Source: Dyadobacter fermentans DSM 18053 (GTDB lineage: Bacteria; Bacteroidota; Bacteroidia; Cytophagales; Spirosomataceae). Taken from it: DNA of 64,000 bases. Below, piece by piece: positions 51,041 through 59,172 of this stretch; position 1 is the stretch's first letter; each line of letters begins with the position of its first letter. The notes beneath the pieces are model-generated. The model ran no database searches and was not told the origin of the DNA. It worked only from the letters and a program-made list of their open reading frames with translations. The translations under genes and the position numbers were made by a program. The stretch spans positions 1,984,001 through 2,048,000 of the forward strand of contig NC_013037.1 of assembly GCF_000023125.1 (NCBI RefSeq). The letters are read 5' to 3'.

Positions 51041-51907
51041 ATGACGATAGCGATTGTAGAGTCTCTGCGCACTAAACAAGATCAGATACTGGATAATTGG
51101 GTAAACCAGCGCGAACTGGCCGACGACTTCCAGGGCAATTTCAATTCATCCGACGACCTCAAAGCACAATCGTCCGAACTGCTGGACGTACTCCTGAAAG
51201 CAATCACCGCCGAAAACATCACAGACATCTACTCGGTGGATCTCGAACCGCTGTTCGATTTCATTTCCGGGCTGACCCTCTCCCGCGCCAAGCAGGGTTT
51301 TTCGCCGAGAGAAACGGCCACCTATATTTTCTCGCTGAAAGACGCGCTGTTCAAGGCCCTGGCCGAAATTGTGGGCGACAACCCGCGTGAACTGTATGAC
51401 GTTACGCTGGAACTGAGCAAATTTATCGACAATATCGGCATCATCAGCTTCGAAACCTTCATCAAGGGACGTGAGGAAGTGATCCTCAGCCAGGCCGACG
51501 AAATGGCCGAGCTATCCACGCCGGTCATCAAGGTTTGGGACGGCATTATCGCCATGCCGATCATCGGCACGCTCGACAGCGCCCGCACGCAGGTAGTGAT
51601 GGAAAACCTGTTGCAGGGAATCGTGGAAAATGAGAGCTCAATCGCCATTCTCGACATTTCGGGCGTGCCTGCGGTGGACTCGCTCGTAGCGCAGCACCTG
51701 ATCAAAACGGTAAATGCGATCCGCCTCCTCGGTGCCGACTGCATTATCAGCGGCATCCGCCCGGAAATCGCGCAAACAGTGGTGCACCTTGGCATAGATC
51801 TTTCCAAGATGGTTACAAAAGCCACCCTTGCGGGCGCTTTGAAATTTGCTTTTGGAACGCTGCAACTGGAAGTGAAACGTATGCAGAAAGAAAAATTGAA
51901 CCCGTAA
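51041..51907 (+). CDS. rsbR: RsbR-type stressosome sensor protein (RsbRD N-terminal domain plus STAS)
   Basis: The 288-residue protein has an alpha-helical N-terminal domain (about 1-150) of the RsbRD/globin-like class and a C-terminal STAS domain (about 160-275). In the STAS domain S214 (AVDSLVAQHL) and T246 (EIAQTVVHLG) match the two phosphorylation sites of Bacillus RsbR (T171 and T205), but the first is Ser here. RsbR proteins build the stressosome core and set the threshold for releasing RsbT. The gene starts an operon of six genes and is followed by rsbS after 19 bp. A weak -7-like TCGCTTTG lies at 51014-51021, upstream. Confidence 0.9.
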   Translation: MTIAIVESLRTKQDQILDNWVNQRELADDFQGNFNSSDDLKAQSSELLDVLLKAITAENITDIYSVDLEPLFDFISGLTLSRAKQGFSPRETATYIFSLKDALFKALAEIVGDNPRELYDVTLELSKFIDNIGIISFETFIKGREEVILSQADEMAELSTPVIKVWDGIIAMPIIGTLDSARTQVVMENLLQGIVENESSIAILDISGVPAVDSLVAQHLIKTVNAIRLLGADCIISGIRPEIAQTVVHLGIDLSKMVTKATLAGALKFAFGTLQLEVKRMQKEKLNP

Positions 51908-51926
51908 CGGCCTTTTACATTAATAT

Positions 51927-52325
51927 ATGGAAAGAATACCTATCCTGAAAATGGGTAAATTCCTGTTGGTTACCATTCAGGTCGATCTGTATGACAGGCT
52001 GGCGCTCACGCTGGAAGAAGATCTGATCCAGATGGTGCACAAAACAGGCGCGCGGGGCGTTCTCATCGACATTTCCGCCTTGTCCATCGTCGACTCGTTT
52101 ATGGGCAAAATCATCGGGAACATTGCGGCGATGTCCAGCATTCTCGACGCAGAAACAGTGGTGGTGGGCATGCAGCCCGCCGTCGCCATTACATTGATAG
52201 AACTTGGTCTTCCTTTGTCCGGTGTCCATACTGCCCTGAATGTAGAACGCGGGATGGCTTTACTTGCAGCGCGAATGCCCGACGAAACGGACGACATAGA
52301 TGTTGACGACAACGACGAATATTAG
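51927..52325 (+). CDS. rsbS: RsbS-type stressosome scaffold (single STAS domain)
   Basis: The 132-residue protein is a lone STAS domain (about 3-110) with an acidic tail ending DDIDVDDNDEY. S57 in SIVDSFMGK matches the RsbS phosphorylation site S59 in Bacillus. In the stressosome, RsbS traps RsbT until RsbT phosphorylates it. The 3' end overlaps rsbT by 26 bp in another frame, so the two are coupled and likely made in equal amounts. The acidic tail is encoded within that overlap and is longer than in Bacillus RsbS. Confidence 0.93.
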   Translation: MERIPILKMGKFLLVTIQVDLYDRLALTLEEDLIQMVHKTGARGVLIDISALSIVDSFMGKIIGNIAAMSSILDAETVVVGMQPAVAITLIELGLPLSGVHTALNVERGMALLAARMPDETDDIDVDDNDEY

Positions 52326-52719
52326 GGAAATCCTTTCCGTCCGTCAAGAGCGGGACGTGGTGATTTGTCGCAACAGGGTTAAAGAAGTTGCGGCCAAACT
52401 TGGTATGGGGATTGTCAACCAAACCAAACTGATCACCGCGGTAAGCGAACTGGCGCGAAACATGCTCATTTACGGAGGCGGCGGCAATGTATTGCTCCAA
52501 ACCGTAACCCGGGGCCGTGAGCCCGGCGTACAGCTCATTTTCGAAGACAAAGGCCCCGGCATAGCCGACATCAAAAAAGCCATGCAGGATGGGTTCACAA
52601 CCGGCAAGAGCATGGGCATGGGGCTCCCCGGCGCCAAGCGGCTGGTGAGTGAGTTCAGTATTGACAGTACAGTAGGAAAAGGCACTACCGTTAAAATTAT
52701 TAAGTGGAAGAATGGATAG
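52300..52719 (+). CDS. rsbT: RsbT-type serine/threonine kinase (GHKL)
   Basis: The 139-residue protein is a GHKL kinase. The N box has N54 (SELARNMLIYG), the G1 box is D83-K-G-P-G87, and the G2 box is SMGMGLPGAKRL at about 104-115. These residues match an active RsbT, which phosphorylates RsbR and RsbS and is released to activate a downstream partner. In Bacillus the partner is the RsbU phosphatase; none is present here. Its start lies inside rsbS, and its end overlaps the phosphatase gene by 8 bp. The alternative partners here are the phosphatase fusion and the histidine kinase. Confidence 0.93.
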   Translation: MLTTTTNIREILSVRQERDVVICRNRVKEVAAKLGMGIVNQTKLITAVSELARNMLIYGGGGNVLLQTVTRGREPGVQLIFEDKGPGIADIKKAMQDGFTTGKSMGMGLPGAKRLVSEFSIDSTVGKGTTVKIIKWKNG

Positions 52720-53719
52720 TGCACAACAAATTGCGTTTGACCTGAAAGACCGCAGTTCGATCACCCTCGTTAAAAAAGAAGCATCCCGGTTGGCACAAAA
52801 AATGACCCTATCGGCGAAGCAACTGGCGGAACTCGACATTATTATCAGTGAAATATCGACCAATCTCCTCAAACACGCCGGCGGCGGGGAAATTATCCTG
52901 CGGGGCATTGTGGATGGCGACACGCGTGCCGTGGAGGTGCTCAGCATCGACAGCGGCCCCGGAATGAGCGATCCCGCACGGATGATCGAAGACGGGGTGT
53001 CCACCACGGGGACATTGGGACAGGGATTAGGAGCTATCAAACGGTTATCCGACCAGTTCCAGATCTACTCGGTGCCGGGCTGGGGCACGATTTTGATGGT
53101 GAGAGTTTTTAAGCAAAACCCATCAAAAGTGAATCCTTTCAGATACGGAATCTATCCTATTGTGCTTCCGAAACCCGGCGAGCAGTATTGCGGCGACCTT
53201 TTCAGCTGGAAAGCCAATGCATATTTCCTGAAAGTCATGCTGGCCGACGGCCTCGGCCACGGTATACTGGCCCAGCAAGCCTCGGAAAAAGCGGCGGAAG
53301 CTTTTCAGAAAAGCCTTTTCAACACGCCGCATCAGATCCTGACCGACATGCATCACCAGGTGAAAAGCACACGCGGACTGGTGGCCACGGTGGGCGTGTA
53401 TGACCTGACTGCGAAAACGTGGCAGTTTTGCGGGATAGGGAATATCTCCACGAGGCTGCATGACGCGATTTCGTCCAAGTCGTACCTGCCTTATAATGGC
53501 ATCGTAGGCGTGAACATACCACGGCACCTCGAATCGCAGACGGTGAAATCGGAAGCCGGCAGGCACCTGGTGCTTTGCTCCGACGGGGTCTCCTCGCGTT
53601 GGGATGCCTCCAAGCACATCGGCGCGTTCCGGTGCGACCAGTCGATTCTCGCAGCAGTCATTTACAAGGATTTCGCACGTCATTCCGATGATACTTCCGT
53701 AGTTGTAGTCAAAACCTAG
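52712..53719 (+). CDS. GHKL ATP-binding domain fused to RsbX/SpoIIE-type PP2C phosphatase
   Basis: The 335-residue protein has two domains. Residues 1-135 form a GHKL domain (N51 in SEISTNLLKHAG, D80 in SIDSGPGM, GQGLGAIKRL). Residues 150-335 form a SpoIIE-type phosphatase with metal residues G161-D162 (YCGDLFSW), D179-G180 (LADGLGHG), D291-G292 (CSDGVSS) and D326-D327 (SDDTSVV). RsbX-type phosphatases dephosphorylate RsbR and RsbS to reset the stressosome. Having both a kinase-like domain and the phosphatase on one chain suggests a bifunctional reset enzyme. It overlaps rsbT by 8 bp and is followed by the kinase gene after 4 bp. Confidence 0.9.
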   Translation: MDSAQQIAFDLKDRSSITLVKKEASRLAQKMTLSAKQLAELDIIISEISTNLLKHAGGGEIILRGIVDGDTRAVEVLSIDSGPGMSDPARMIEDGVSTTGTLGQGLGAIKRLSDQFQIYSVPGWGTILMVRVFKQNPSKVNPFRYGIYPIVLPKPGEQYCGDLFSWKANAYFLKVMLADGLGHGILAQQASEKAAEAFQKSLFNTPHQILTDMHHQVKSTRGLVATVGVYDLTAKTWQFCGIGNISTRLHDAISSKSYLPYNGIVGVNIPRHLESQTVKSEAGRHLVLCSDGVSSRWDASKHIGAFRCDQSILAAVIYKDFARHSDDTSVVVVKT

Positions 53720-53723
53720 CCCT

Positions 53724-55400
53724 ATGCACGTCATTACCAAACTGAATCTCGACAACGACCTGGATCTGATGCTGGCCCACAAGCGGTCGATGCAGGTGGC
53801 TGAGTTTGCCGGGTTGGGGCTGGTGCATCAAACCAGCTTTGCGACGGCGGTTTCGGAAGTGTGCCGGCTGGTGCTCGATAAGGGCAGCCGCTCGCATATG
53901 ATGCTGGGTTTCCTCAAAACACCCCACGGCAAAAACAGCGTATATGCGAAGATCGTCGATACTTCCATCGGCGACATCGCGCGGGATAATCCGAACCTGG
54001 GCTACGCACGCCGGCTGGTAAGCGGTTTCAGCGTCGATCCGGATTCGATTTTGCTGCTCTTCGAAATGCCCGTCGGCTCCCGGCTGAGCAGGGAGTACAT
54101 TATTAAAGGGCAAAAACTATTTGACGAAATGCCGCCCGTGACTCCGTACGAGCAGGCAAAACAGCTGAACATGCAGCTGCAAGAAATGGCCAATAAACTG
54201 GTAGAGAGCGAAAAACGCTACCAGACATTGACCGACACGATTCCGCTGATGATGTTTACCCTTAACGACCAGGGACGCCTTCTTTTTGCCAACGAGGGTT
54301 TCAAACTTTTCGCGGGCAGCGACATTCAGAACGTCGGCGGCAACTGGATCAACTGGCTTTCGGGATGCGAGCCAAGCGTGCCCGTGGAGCAGGTCCGCGA
54401 GCAGCTTTCGGGGAATTCGGAGTTTTCGATGGAGATTTCGCTGACCAAAAAATCCAACGGCGAGCGGATCTGGCATCTGCTTTCCATGAGCCCGGTGCTC
54501 AACTCATCGACCGGCCTTCCCGAATGGGCGGGCTTCCTGGTCAACATTCACGCGCAGAAACTGGTGGAAGAAACGCTGCGCGACAATGCCGAGCTGCGCG
54601 ACACAAAAAGAGTGTTGCAAAAGCGCCAGATCGAACTCGATGCAACGATCACGGACTTGAACCGCAAAAACCAGGAACTGGCGCGCTTTGCCTACGTGGC
54701 TTCGCACGACTTGCAGGAACCTGCCCGCAAAATGATCGTGTTTTCCGAAATGCTCAACAGCCGTTTCGGGCATTTGCTCCCGGCGGACGGAACGAGCCTG
54801 CTCAACCGGGTCAAATCCGGCTCGGAGCGGATGGTAGCCGTGATCCGCGACCTGCTCGATTACTCCGGCATATCGGCCGACCAGGACATTGACGTGCACC
54901 CGATCGAACTGCTCGAAATCGTGGACCAGGTAAGGGAGCATCTGGACAAGGAAATCAGCGAATCCAATGCAGAAATACAGCTACGCGGCTCTGCTACGCT
55001 GGTCGGCAACAGGCGGCTGCTGGTGCTGCTGTTCCAGAATTTTGTGGGAAATGCGATCAAATTCGTCAGGGACGGGGCAGCCCCGCGCATTCAGATTACC
55101 TATTCTTTCCCGGCCGCGGAAGTGATCGACGCCAACGGCCTCGACCAGCAAACGACCTGGGTGCAGGTGGACGTGAGCGACAATGGCATCGGATTTGACG
55201 AAAAGCACGTCGACCGGATATTTCAGATGTTTCAGCGGCTGCACACACAGGATCAGTTCAAGGGCACAGGAATCGGGCTCGCTATTTGCAAGCGGATCAT
55301 TGAAATGCACCGCGGGAGCATCAGTGTGAAAAGCAAGATCAATCAGGGATCTGTTTTCAGTGTTTATTTACCTTACCAAATTAACCCACCTCTCTTATGA
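53724..55400 (+). CDS. Histidine kinase with degenerate RsbT-like N-terminal domain and PAS
   Basis: The 558-residue soluble protein has three parts. Residues 1-130 align by eye with RsbT from the same operon (GLGLVHQTSFATAVSEVCRLV against GMGIVNQTKLITAVSELARNM). The N-box Asn is Leu49 and the GPG of the G1 box is lost after D79, so it probably cannot bind ATP. Residues 165-285 form a PAS domain. Residues 315-555 form a kinase core with H328 (ASHDLQEPARK), N443 (FVGNAIKFV), D486-N-G-I-G490 and G514-T-G-I-G518, like phytochrome-type kinases. It overlaps the receiver gene by 4 bp. It may take input directly from the stressosome. Confidence 0.9.
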   Translation: MHVITKLNLDNDLDLMLAHKRSMQVAEFAGLGLVHQTSFATAVSEVCRLVLDKGSRSHMMLGFLKTPHGKNSVYAKIVDTSIGDIARDNPNLGYARRLVSGFSVDPDSILLLFEMPVGSRLSREYIIKGQKLFDEMPPVTPYEQAKQLNMQLQEMANKLVESEKRYQTLTDTIPLMMFTLNDQGRLLFANEGFKLFAGSDIQNVGGNWINWLSGCEPSVPVEQVREQLSGNSEFSMEISLTKKSNGERIWHLLSMSPVLNSSTGLPEWAGFLVNIHAQKLVEETLRDNAELRDTKRVLQKRQIELDATITDLNRKNQELARFAYVASHDLQEPARKMIVFSEMLNSRFGHLLPADGTSLLNRVKSGSERMVAVIRDLLDYSGISADQDIDVHPIELLEIVDQVREHLDKEISESNAEIQLRGSATLVGNRRLLVLLFQNFVGNAIKFVRDGAAPRIQITYSFPAAEVIDANGLDQQTTWVQVDVSDNGIGFDEKHVDRIFQMFQRLHTQDQFKGTGIGLAICKRIIEMHRGSISVKSKINQGSVFSVYLPYQINPPLL

Positions 55401-55807
55401 ATGTAACCGGACCTATCGTATTGGTGGAGGACGACGAGGACGATATCTTCCTGATCACGACCGCATTGGACGAATTGCGCCTCGAAAATTCGGTGAAAGT
55501 ATTCCGTAACGGCCACGACGCGCTCGATTATCTGCAGGAAACCAACCCTACACCCGTCGTCATCATCAGCGACGTCAATATGCCGGTCATGAACGGTTTC
55601 GAATTACTCGACGCGTTACTTACGCACCGCGGTTTGGGGAATACCCTACCCCCGTTCGTGTTCCTCACTACTTCCGACCCATCGGCCTTCCAATCGGCCG
55701 GTATGGACAGCGACCGCATTGCCGTGTTCACGAAGGGATATTCGTACAAAGAAATCTCCGAAACGCTTCTGTCCATTCTTGAATACAGCAAGTCGGGCTT
55801 GAAGTGA
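55397..55807 (+). CDS. Single-domain CheY/Rcp1-like response regulator
   Basis: This 136-residue protein is a receiver domain only. The acidic pocket is E11-D12-D13 (VEDDEDDIFL), phospho-acceptor D59 (ISDVNMPVMNG), with a threonine in FLTTSD and a lysine in FTKGYSYKE. It has no output domain, so it acts as a protein-binding or phosphotransfer switch. It overlaps the 3' end of the kinase gene by 4 bp, which strongly suggests the two are partners. It is the last gene of the stressosome operon. How it affects transcription is not shown by the sequence. Confidence 0.93.
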   Translation: MNVTGPIVLVEDDEDDIFLITTALDELRLENSVKVFRNGHDALDYLQETNPTPVVIISDVNMPVMNGFELLDALLTHRGLGNTLPPFVFLTTSDPSAFQSAGMDSDRIAVFTKGYSYKEISETLLSILEYSKSGLK

Positions 55808-55904
55808 GCGGGATGATTGCAGAAATACCCTGAAATATTCGCCGCTGTTCCAACTAATTGAGCAGCCTTCATGTCACCAATCAGACGCAAATCCTAGATC
55901 TGAC

Positions 55905-56600
55905 ATGAAAGTAAACTTCTTCTTACCTGCTTTATTGTTTTTGGGAATAACCATTACCAGCTGCCGCGTGGAACCGGACGAGCCGATCATCGTCGGGCCG
56001 GAACCTGAGCCACGGGTCAACTACCTCGGCAGGGACAGCATCACCACGGGCGATTACCGCGGCATTGGCATCCGCGCATCCGCGGACGAGGCTTTCGAAG
56101 TGCTGGAAGCCCACCGCGAGAAAAAGACGGTAGCCTACATCAGCGCTGTCAATAACTACTTCGCCGACGTCACAGACTTGAAAAACCGCCTGCAATTTTT
56201 CGACTGGATGGTACTCGACGAGAAGTTCGATACACCTAACGGTGTGCAGCTGCAACTCGCTGCGGGCAAAGTAACCGGCATTCGGCTCAACCAGGGCACG
56301 ATGCTTACACAATGGCCGGAAGCCGGCGAAGCCGCGGATGCAATCCAGGTAGGCGATGCATTGGGAGTATTATATCAAAAACTCGTTACACTGAGCGTGC
56401 AGGACGCATATGCGCATAAATTCCAGCGCGTGGTGCTGGGAAGCAAATACGACTACGCCCAGTATGATTCTAAAAAGGCAGAGCTGCCATGGATTTTCAT
56501 TTACGACACGCAATCACAAGGCATTAGCGAGCAGGTGCAAGTTTATTTCAAAGACAAAAAAGTGGATTACATTATCGTAAACCGCTTCCAGCAATATTAA
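55905..56600 (+). CDS. Lipoprotein of unknown function (231 residues)
   Basis: The 231-residue protein has a lipobox with cysteine at residue 20 (ITSC), an acidic proline-rich linker (EPDEPIIVGPEPEPR), then a soluble alpha/beta domain with no motif I recognise. Segments such as YISAVNNYFADVTDLKNRLQFF and DYIIVNRFQQY suggest a compact fold. It follows the stressosome operon after 97 bases on the same strand. It converges with the OBAP gene, with only 3 bases between the stops. It is probably anchored in the outer or inner membrane; the function is unknown. Confidence 0.75.
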   Translation: MKVNFFLPALLFLGITITSCRVEPDEPIIVGPEPEPRVNYLGRDSITTGDYRGIGIRASADEAFEVLEAHREKKTVAYISAVNNYFADVTDLKNRLQFFDWMVLDEKFDTPNGVQLQLAAGKVTGIRLNQGTMLTQWPEAGEAADAIQVGDALGVLYQKLVTLSVQDAYAHKFQRVVLGSKYDYAQYDSKKAELPWIFIYDTQSQGISEQVQVYFKDKKVDYIIVNRFQQY

Positions 56601-56603
56601 GCG

Positions 56604-57356
56604 CTAATGCTTGTGTACCGCCGAATCCGCCCTGCTGCTCACGACCAGCTGGCGCACTTTGCCCTTTTCCCAGGCATTGGCCAGCGGGTCCACGGCCGGT
56701 AGCGGAATATCTTTCCTTCGTTTCTTAATTTCTTCGGTATTAATTTCAAAACGTTTGTCCCGGCTTGCCAGCAACGCTTTGTCCAGCTGACCTTCGCGGG
56801 TGAAGCCCATCATGATCATCGGCGCGCCCACGGGAATGGGCCGCTGCTGATCGGTGTGCCAGGTGTGGATCGTTTTGCCATAGGTCGAAATGAGCTTTTC
56901 CATCAGTTCGTGTTCGGCAATGTCGGGAATACCCGGCGCGATGAGCGTTCCCGAGCTTACCTCGTGGTGGTGGCTGTGCCAGAGCAGTTTTTCACTATCG
57001 TCCAGCGTTTTGAAAAGCTTTTCGGTAATGATATATTCCACGCCCATCAGCTTCGCTTTATTGCCATTCCCATCGAAAATTATTGCCTGGTAAACGTCCT
57101 CGTTCAGCTGCTGCACGTAATGGTGCGCCTCCATTTGCGCTTGCAGGTTTCCATTGTAAAAGTGAAATCCGTCCAGGTAAACGTTGAAAGCCCGCAGGGG
57201 CGTTTTGTCTTGCAGGAGGGCTGCTCCCGCTTCCAGCACGGCCTCTTTGGCTGGCTGGCCGTCGCCGGGCGCCTCCACGTTTGAGCTGGTATTCCTTCCT
57301 CCGCAGGCCGTAACCAACGCGAGGCAGGCGCAGATGATCGCATTCCGATGCTTCAT
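56604..57356 (-). CDS. OBAP/DUF1264-family lipoprotein
   Basis: The 250-residue protein (ATG at 57354-57356; an upstream in-frame ATG at 57368 adds four residues) has a lipobox with cysteine at residue 18 (LVTAC). Most of the rest matches the oil-body-associated protein (DUF1264) family: GFHFYNGNLQAQMEAHHYV, DGNGNKAKLMGVEYIITEKLF, LWHSHHHEVSSGTLIAPG and HTWHTDQQ. The conserved histidine cluster HSHHHE is clear. The family's role is unclear outside plants, where it associates with oil bodies. Here the domain carries a lipoprotein signal, so it sits at a membrane surface. It ends near the catalase cluster. Confidence 0.85.
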   Translation of the reverse strand: MKHRNAIICACLALVTACGGRNTSSNVEAPGDGQPAKEAVLEAGAALLQDKTPLRAFNVYLDGFHFYNGNLQAQMEAHHYVQQLNEDVYQAIIFDGNGNKAKLMGVEYIITEKLFKTLDDSEKLLWHSHHHEVSSGTLIAPGIPDIAEHELMEKLISTYGKTIHTWHTDQQRPIPVGAPMIMMGFTREGQLDKALLASRDKRFEINTEEIKKRRKDIPLPAVDPLANAWEKGKVRQLVVSSRADSAVHKH

Positions 57357-57367
57357 AATCCCATCCA

Positions 57368-57598
57368 TTATTGCCGCGGTTCGTCGCTTTGGGTGGTGTC
57401 CCTGCCTGGCAGCGTCAGTTTTTGCTCGTCGCTGTTCTCAATGTCTTTCCGGGTGCTCACCGGGCTCGTGTCCTTTCCTACCACCGCCGTGTCGATGGGC
57501 GTTCCGGCATCAGCGGCTTCTTCCGCATTGTCATTCTTTGTGCATCCTGCCGATAGCAAGCCCGCGATCATCAGGATGGTGAGTGTTTTAGCTTTCAT
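57368..57598 (-). CDS. Small lipoprotein (76 residues)
   Basis: From the ATG at 57596-57598 the product has 76 residues. It has a lipobox with cysteine at residue 19 (LLSAGC), then a low-complexity tail rich in Asp, Thr and Glu, with no folded domain I can see. The frame upstream to 57643 lacks a signal peptide at its start. It lies 11 bases upstream of the OBAP gene on the same strand, so the two probably form an operon. It diverges from the manganese catalase gene across a 129-base gap. Confidence 0.65.
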   Translation of the reverse strand: MKAKTLTILMIAGLLSAGCTKNDNAEEAADAGTPIDTAVVGKDTSPVSTRKDIENSDEQKLTLPGRDTTQSDEPRQ

Positions 57599-57636
57599 CT
57601 TAAAATTATTCAGTTCCAACATATCAGAAAATCGAC

Positions 57637-57662
57637 CGGGCATCCCATAAAAAGCATGCCCG
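57637..57662. promoter_or_regulatory. Inverted repeat between the lipoprotein and catalase genes
   Basis: CGGGCAT (57637-57643) and ATGCCCG (57656-57662) are perfect 7-bp arms with a 12-base spacer, in the middle of the divergent region. It may bind a regulator shared by the small lipoprotein operon and the catalase gene. Confidence 0.35.
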
Positions 57663-57727
57663 CGATGCCACTGATGGAACGGTTTTTATGTAACCCGGCG
57701 CCATTTCTCACCTAAAAAATCCAGATT

Positions 57728-58600
57728 ATGTTTTATCATGACGGAAAGCTTCAGTACACCGTGAGGGTCGACAAACCAAACCCTCAATTCGCAAAATTGC
57801 TTCAACAGGCCATCGGCGGCATCGAAGGTGAAATGCGCGTTTGTTTGCAATACCTGTTTCAGGCCTGGAACTCGCGGGGGCCTCAGAAGTACAGGGATAT
57901 GCTGCTCGAAACCGGAACCGAAGAAATTGCCCACATCGAAATGCTCGCTACCGCCGTATGCCTCAACCTGGAAGGTTCGTCCAGCGCCGTGAAGGACGAG
58001 ATGGCTATGAGCAACCCGATGGTCGAAGCCGTAATGGGCGGACGCGACCCGCGGCATATTCTCTCGGCCGGACTGGGCGCAATGGCCGCCGACGCCAACG
58101 GCGTGCCGTTTAATGGCTCATGGGTGGTAAGCAGCGGCAACATTGCCGCCGATATGCATGCCAATGTAATGGCCGAAACCACCGGCCGCGTGCTCGCCAC
58201 GCGGTTGTACGAAATGACCGACGACAACGGGATGAAAGACATGCTCGCATTCCTCATCGCCCGCGACACCATGCACCAGAACCAATGGATGGCCGTGCTC
58301 GAAGAGCTCGGGCCCGACGCCTATCCTATCCCGAACAGCTTCCCGTCGTCGCTTCAACACGAGAATGTCGCATACAGCTTCCTGAGTACGAGCGTCAACG
58401 ACATGAGTAATGCAACCGGCCGCTGGACCGAAGGCGCGTCCATCGACGGCAAAGGCGTTTTCCGTTTTGAAAAAGCGGTTCCTACCGGCGGCGCTCCGGT
58501 ACTGGCACCGGCTGACAAGGAAATCCACGCCCAGGTCGAACAGGGTGTTGCACCCGACGCGGGCTTTATCGATAAGGTAAAGGACATGATCTCCGGCTAA
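57728..58600 (+). CDS. Manganese catalase
   Basis: The 290-residue cytoplasmic protein keeps the full dimanganese ligand set: E35 (GGIEGEMRV), E66 and H69 (EEIAH), E150 (MAETTGR) and H183 (DTMHQNQW). The first three positions are identical in number to the Lactobacillus plantarum enzyme (E35, E66, H69) and the last two are shifted by two. It splits hydrogen peroxide without haem. The length is normal for the family. It is divergent from a lipoprotein/OBAP pair. A possible regulatory repeat lies in the gap. It may be induced by oxidative stress or stationary phase. Confidence 0.95.
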   Translation: MFYHDGKLQYTVRVDKPNPQFAKLLQQAIGGIEGEMRVCLQYLFQAWNSRGPQKYRDMLLETGTEEIAHIEMLATAVCLNLEGSSSAVKDEMAMSNPMVEAVMGGRDPRHILSAGLGAMAADANGVPFNGSWVVSSGNIAADMHANVMAETTGRVLATRLYEMTDDNGMKDMLAFLIARDTMHQNQWMAVLEELGPDAYPIPNSFPSSLQHENVAYSFLSTSVNDMSNATGRWTEGASIDGKGVFRFEKAVPTGGAPVLAPADKEIHAQVEQGVAPDAGFIDKVKDMISG

Positions 58601-58705
58601 TGCCCCCCGATCGCACAACACCGGGTCGCCGGCAGGCCAAAGTTAAGCATGCCGGCGGCCCGGTTCCGCATGCGGACGAGAAATGCCATTTGGAACTGTT
58701 GCAAC

Positions 58706-59104
58706 ATGATCAAGAAACGCCAAAACAGAAAACTGCTGCAAATTGCGCTCGGGGTGTGTGCCCTGGTGCCCATCTTTACCGGCCTGCTGGGAATGGCGGG
58801 GAACAATAACCCGCTTTACTACGGAACCGACCAACCCGCCGGACTCCTTCTGGACAGCAACCTCCGGTTCCTGAATGGCCTTTCGGTAGGAATCGGTGTG
58901 TGTACATTATCCATTATCCCCGACATTAAGCGCCGCTCGGCCGAGCTGAGGCTCATTTGCACCGTCATTTTCATCGGGGCCGTAGGCCGGATGCTCTCGA
59001 TCGCCAGCTACGGTTTCCCGCCTTTTCCATTCGACATCATCGTATTTTTCGAAATGGCCCTGCCGCCGCTGTTCGTATTCTGGCAATCCAAAGTCGCGGA
59101 TTAG
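58706..59104 (+). CDS. DUF4345 membrane protein
   Basis: I chose the ATG at 58706 (MIKKRQNRKLLQIALGV); the upstream frame from 58649 is not homologous. The 132-residue protein has about four membrane segments and matches DUF4345: an LLQIALGVCALVPIFTGLLGM start, a NLRFLNGLSVGIGV second segment and GAVGRMLSIASYG in the third. The function of this family is unknown. It lies 105 bp downstream of the manganese catalase gene on the same strand and may share its transcript. Confidence 0.82.
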   Translation: MIKKRQNRKLLQIALGVCALVPIFTGLLGMAGNNNPLYYGTDQPAGLLLDSNLRFLNGLSVGIGVCTLSIIPDIKRRSAELRLICTVIFIGAVGRMLSIASYGFPPFPFDIIVFFEMALPPLFVFWQSKVAD

Positions 59105-59172
59105 CAACAAATTACACATCTTTGCAAGCAAGCGCTCGCCCCAATCCCGGCGCGAGCGTCAGCCAAAGTCGG

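Noticed and set aside
51041..55807. Complete Bacillus-type SigB cascade
   Set aside because: RsbU, RsbV, RsbW and SigB are absent, and the downstream genes are two-component proteins.
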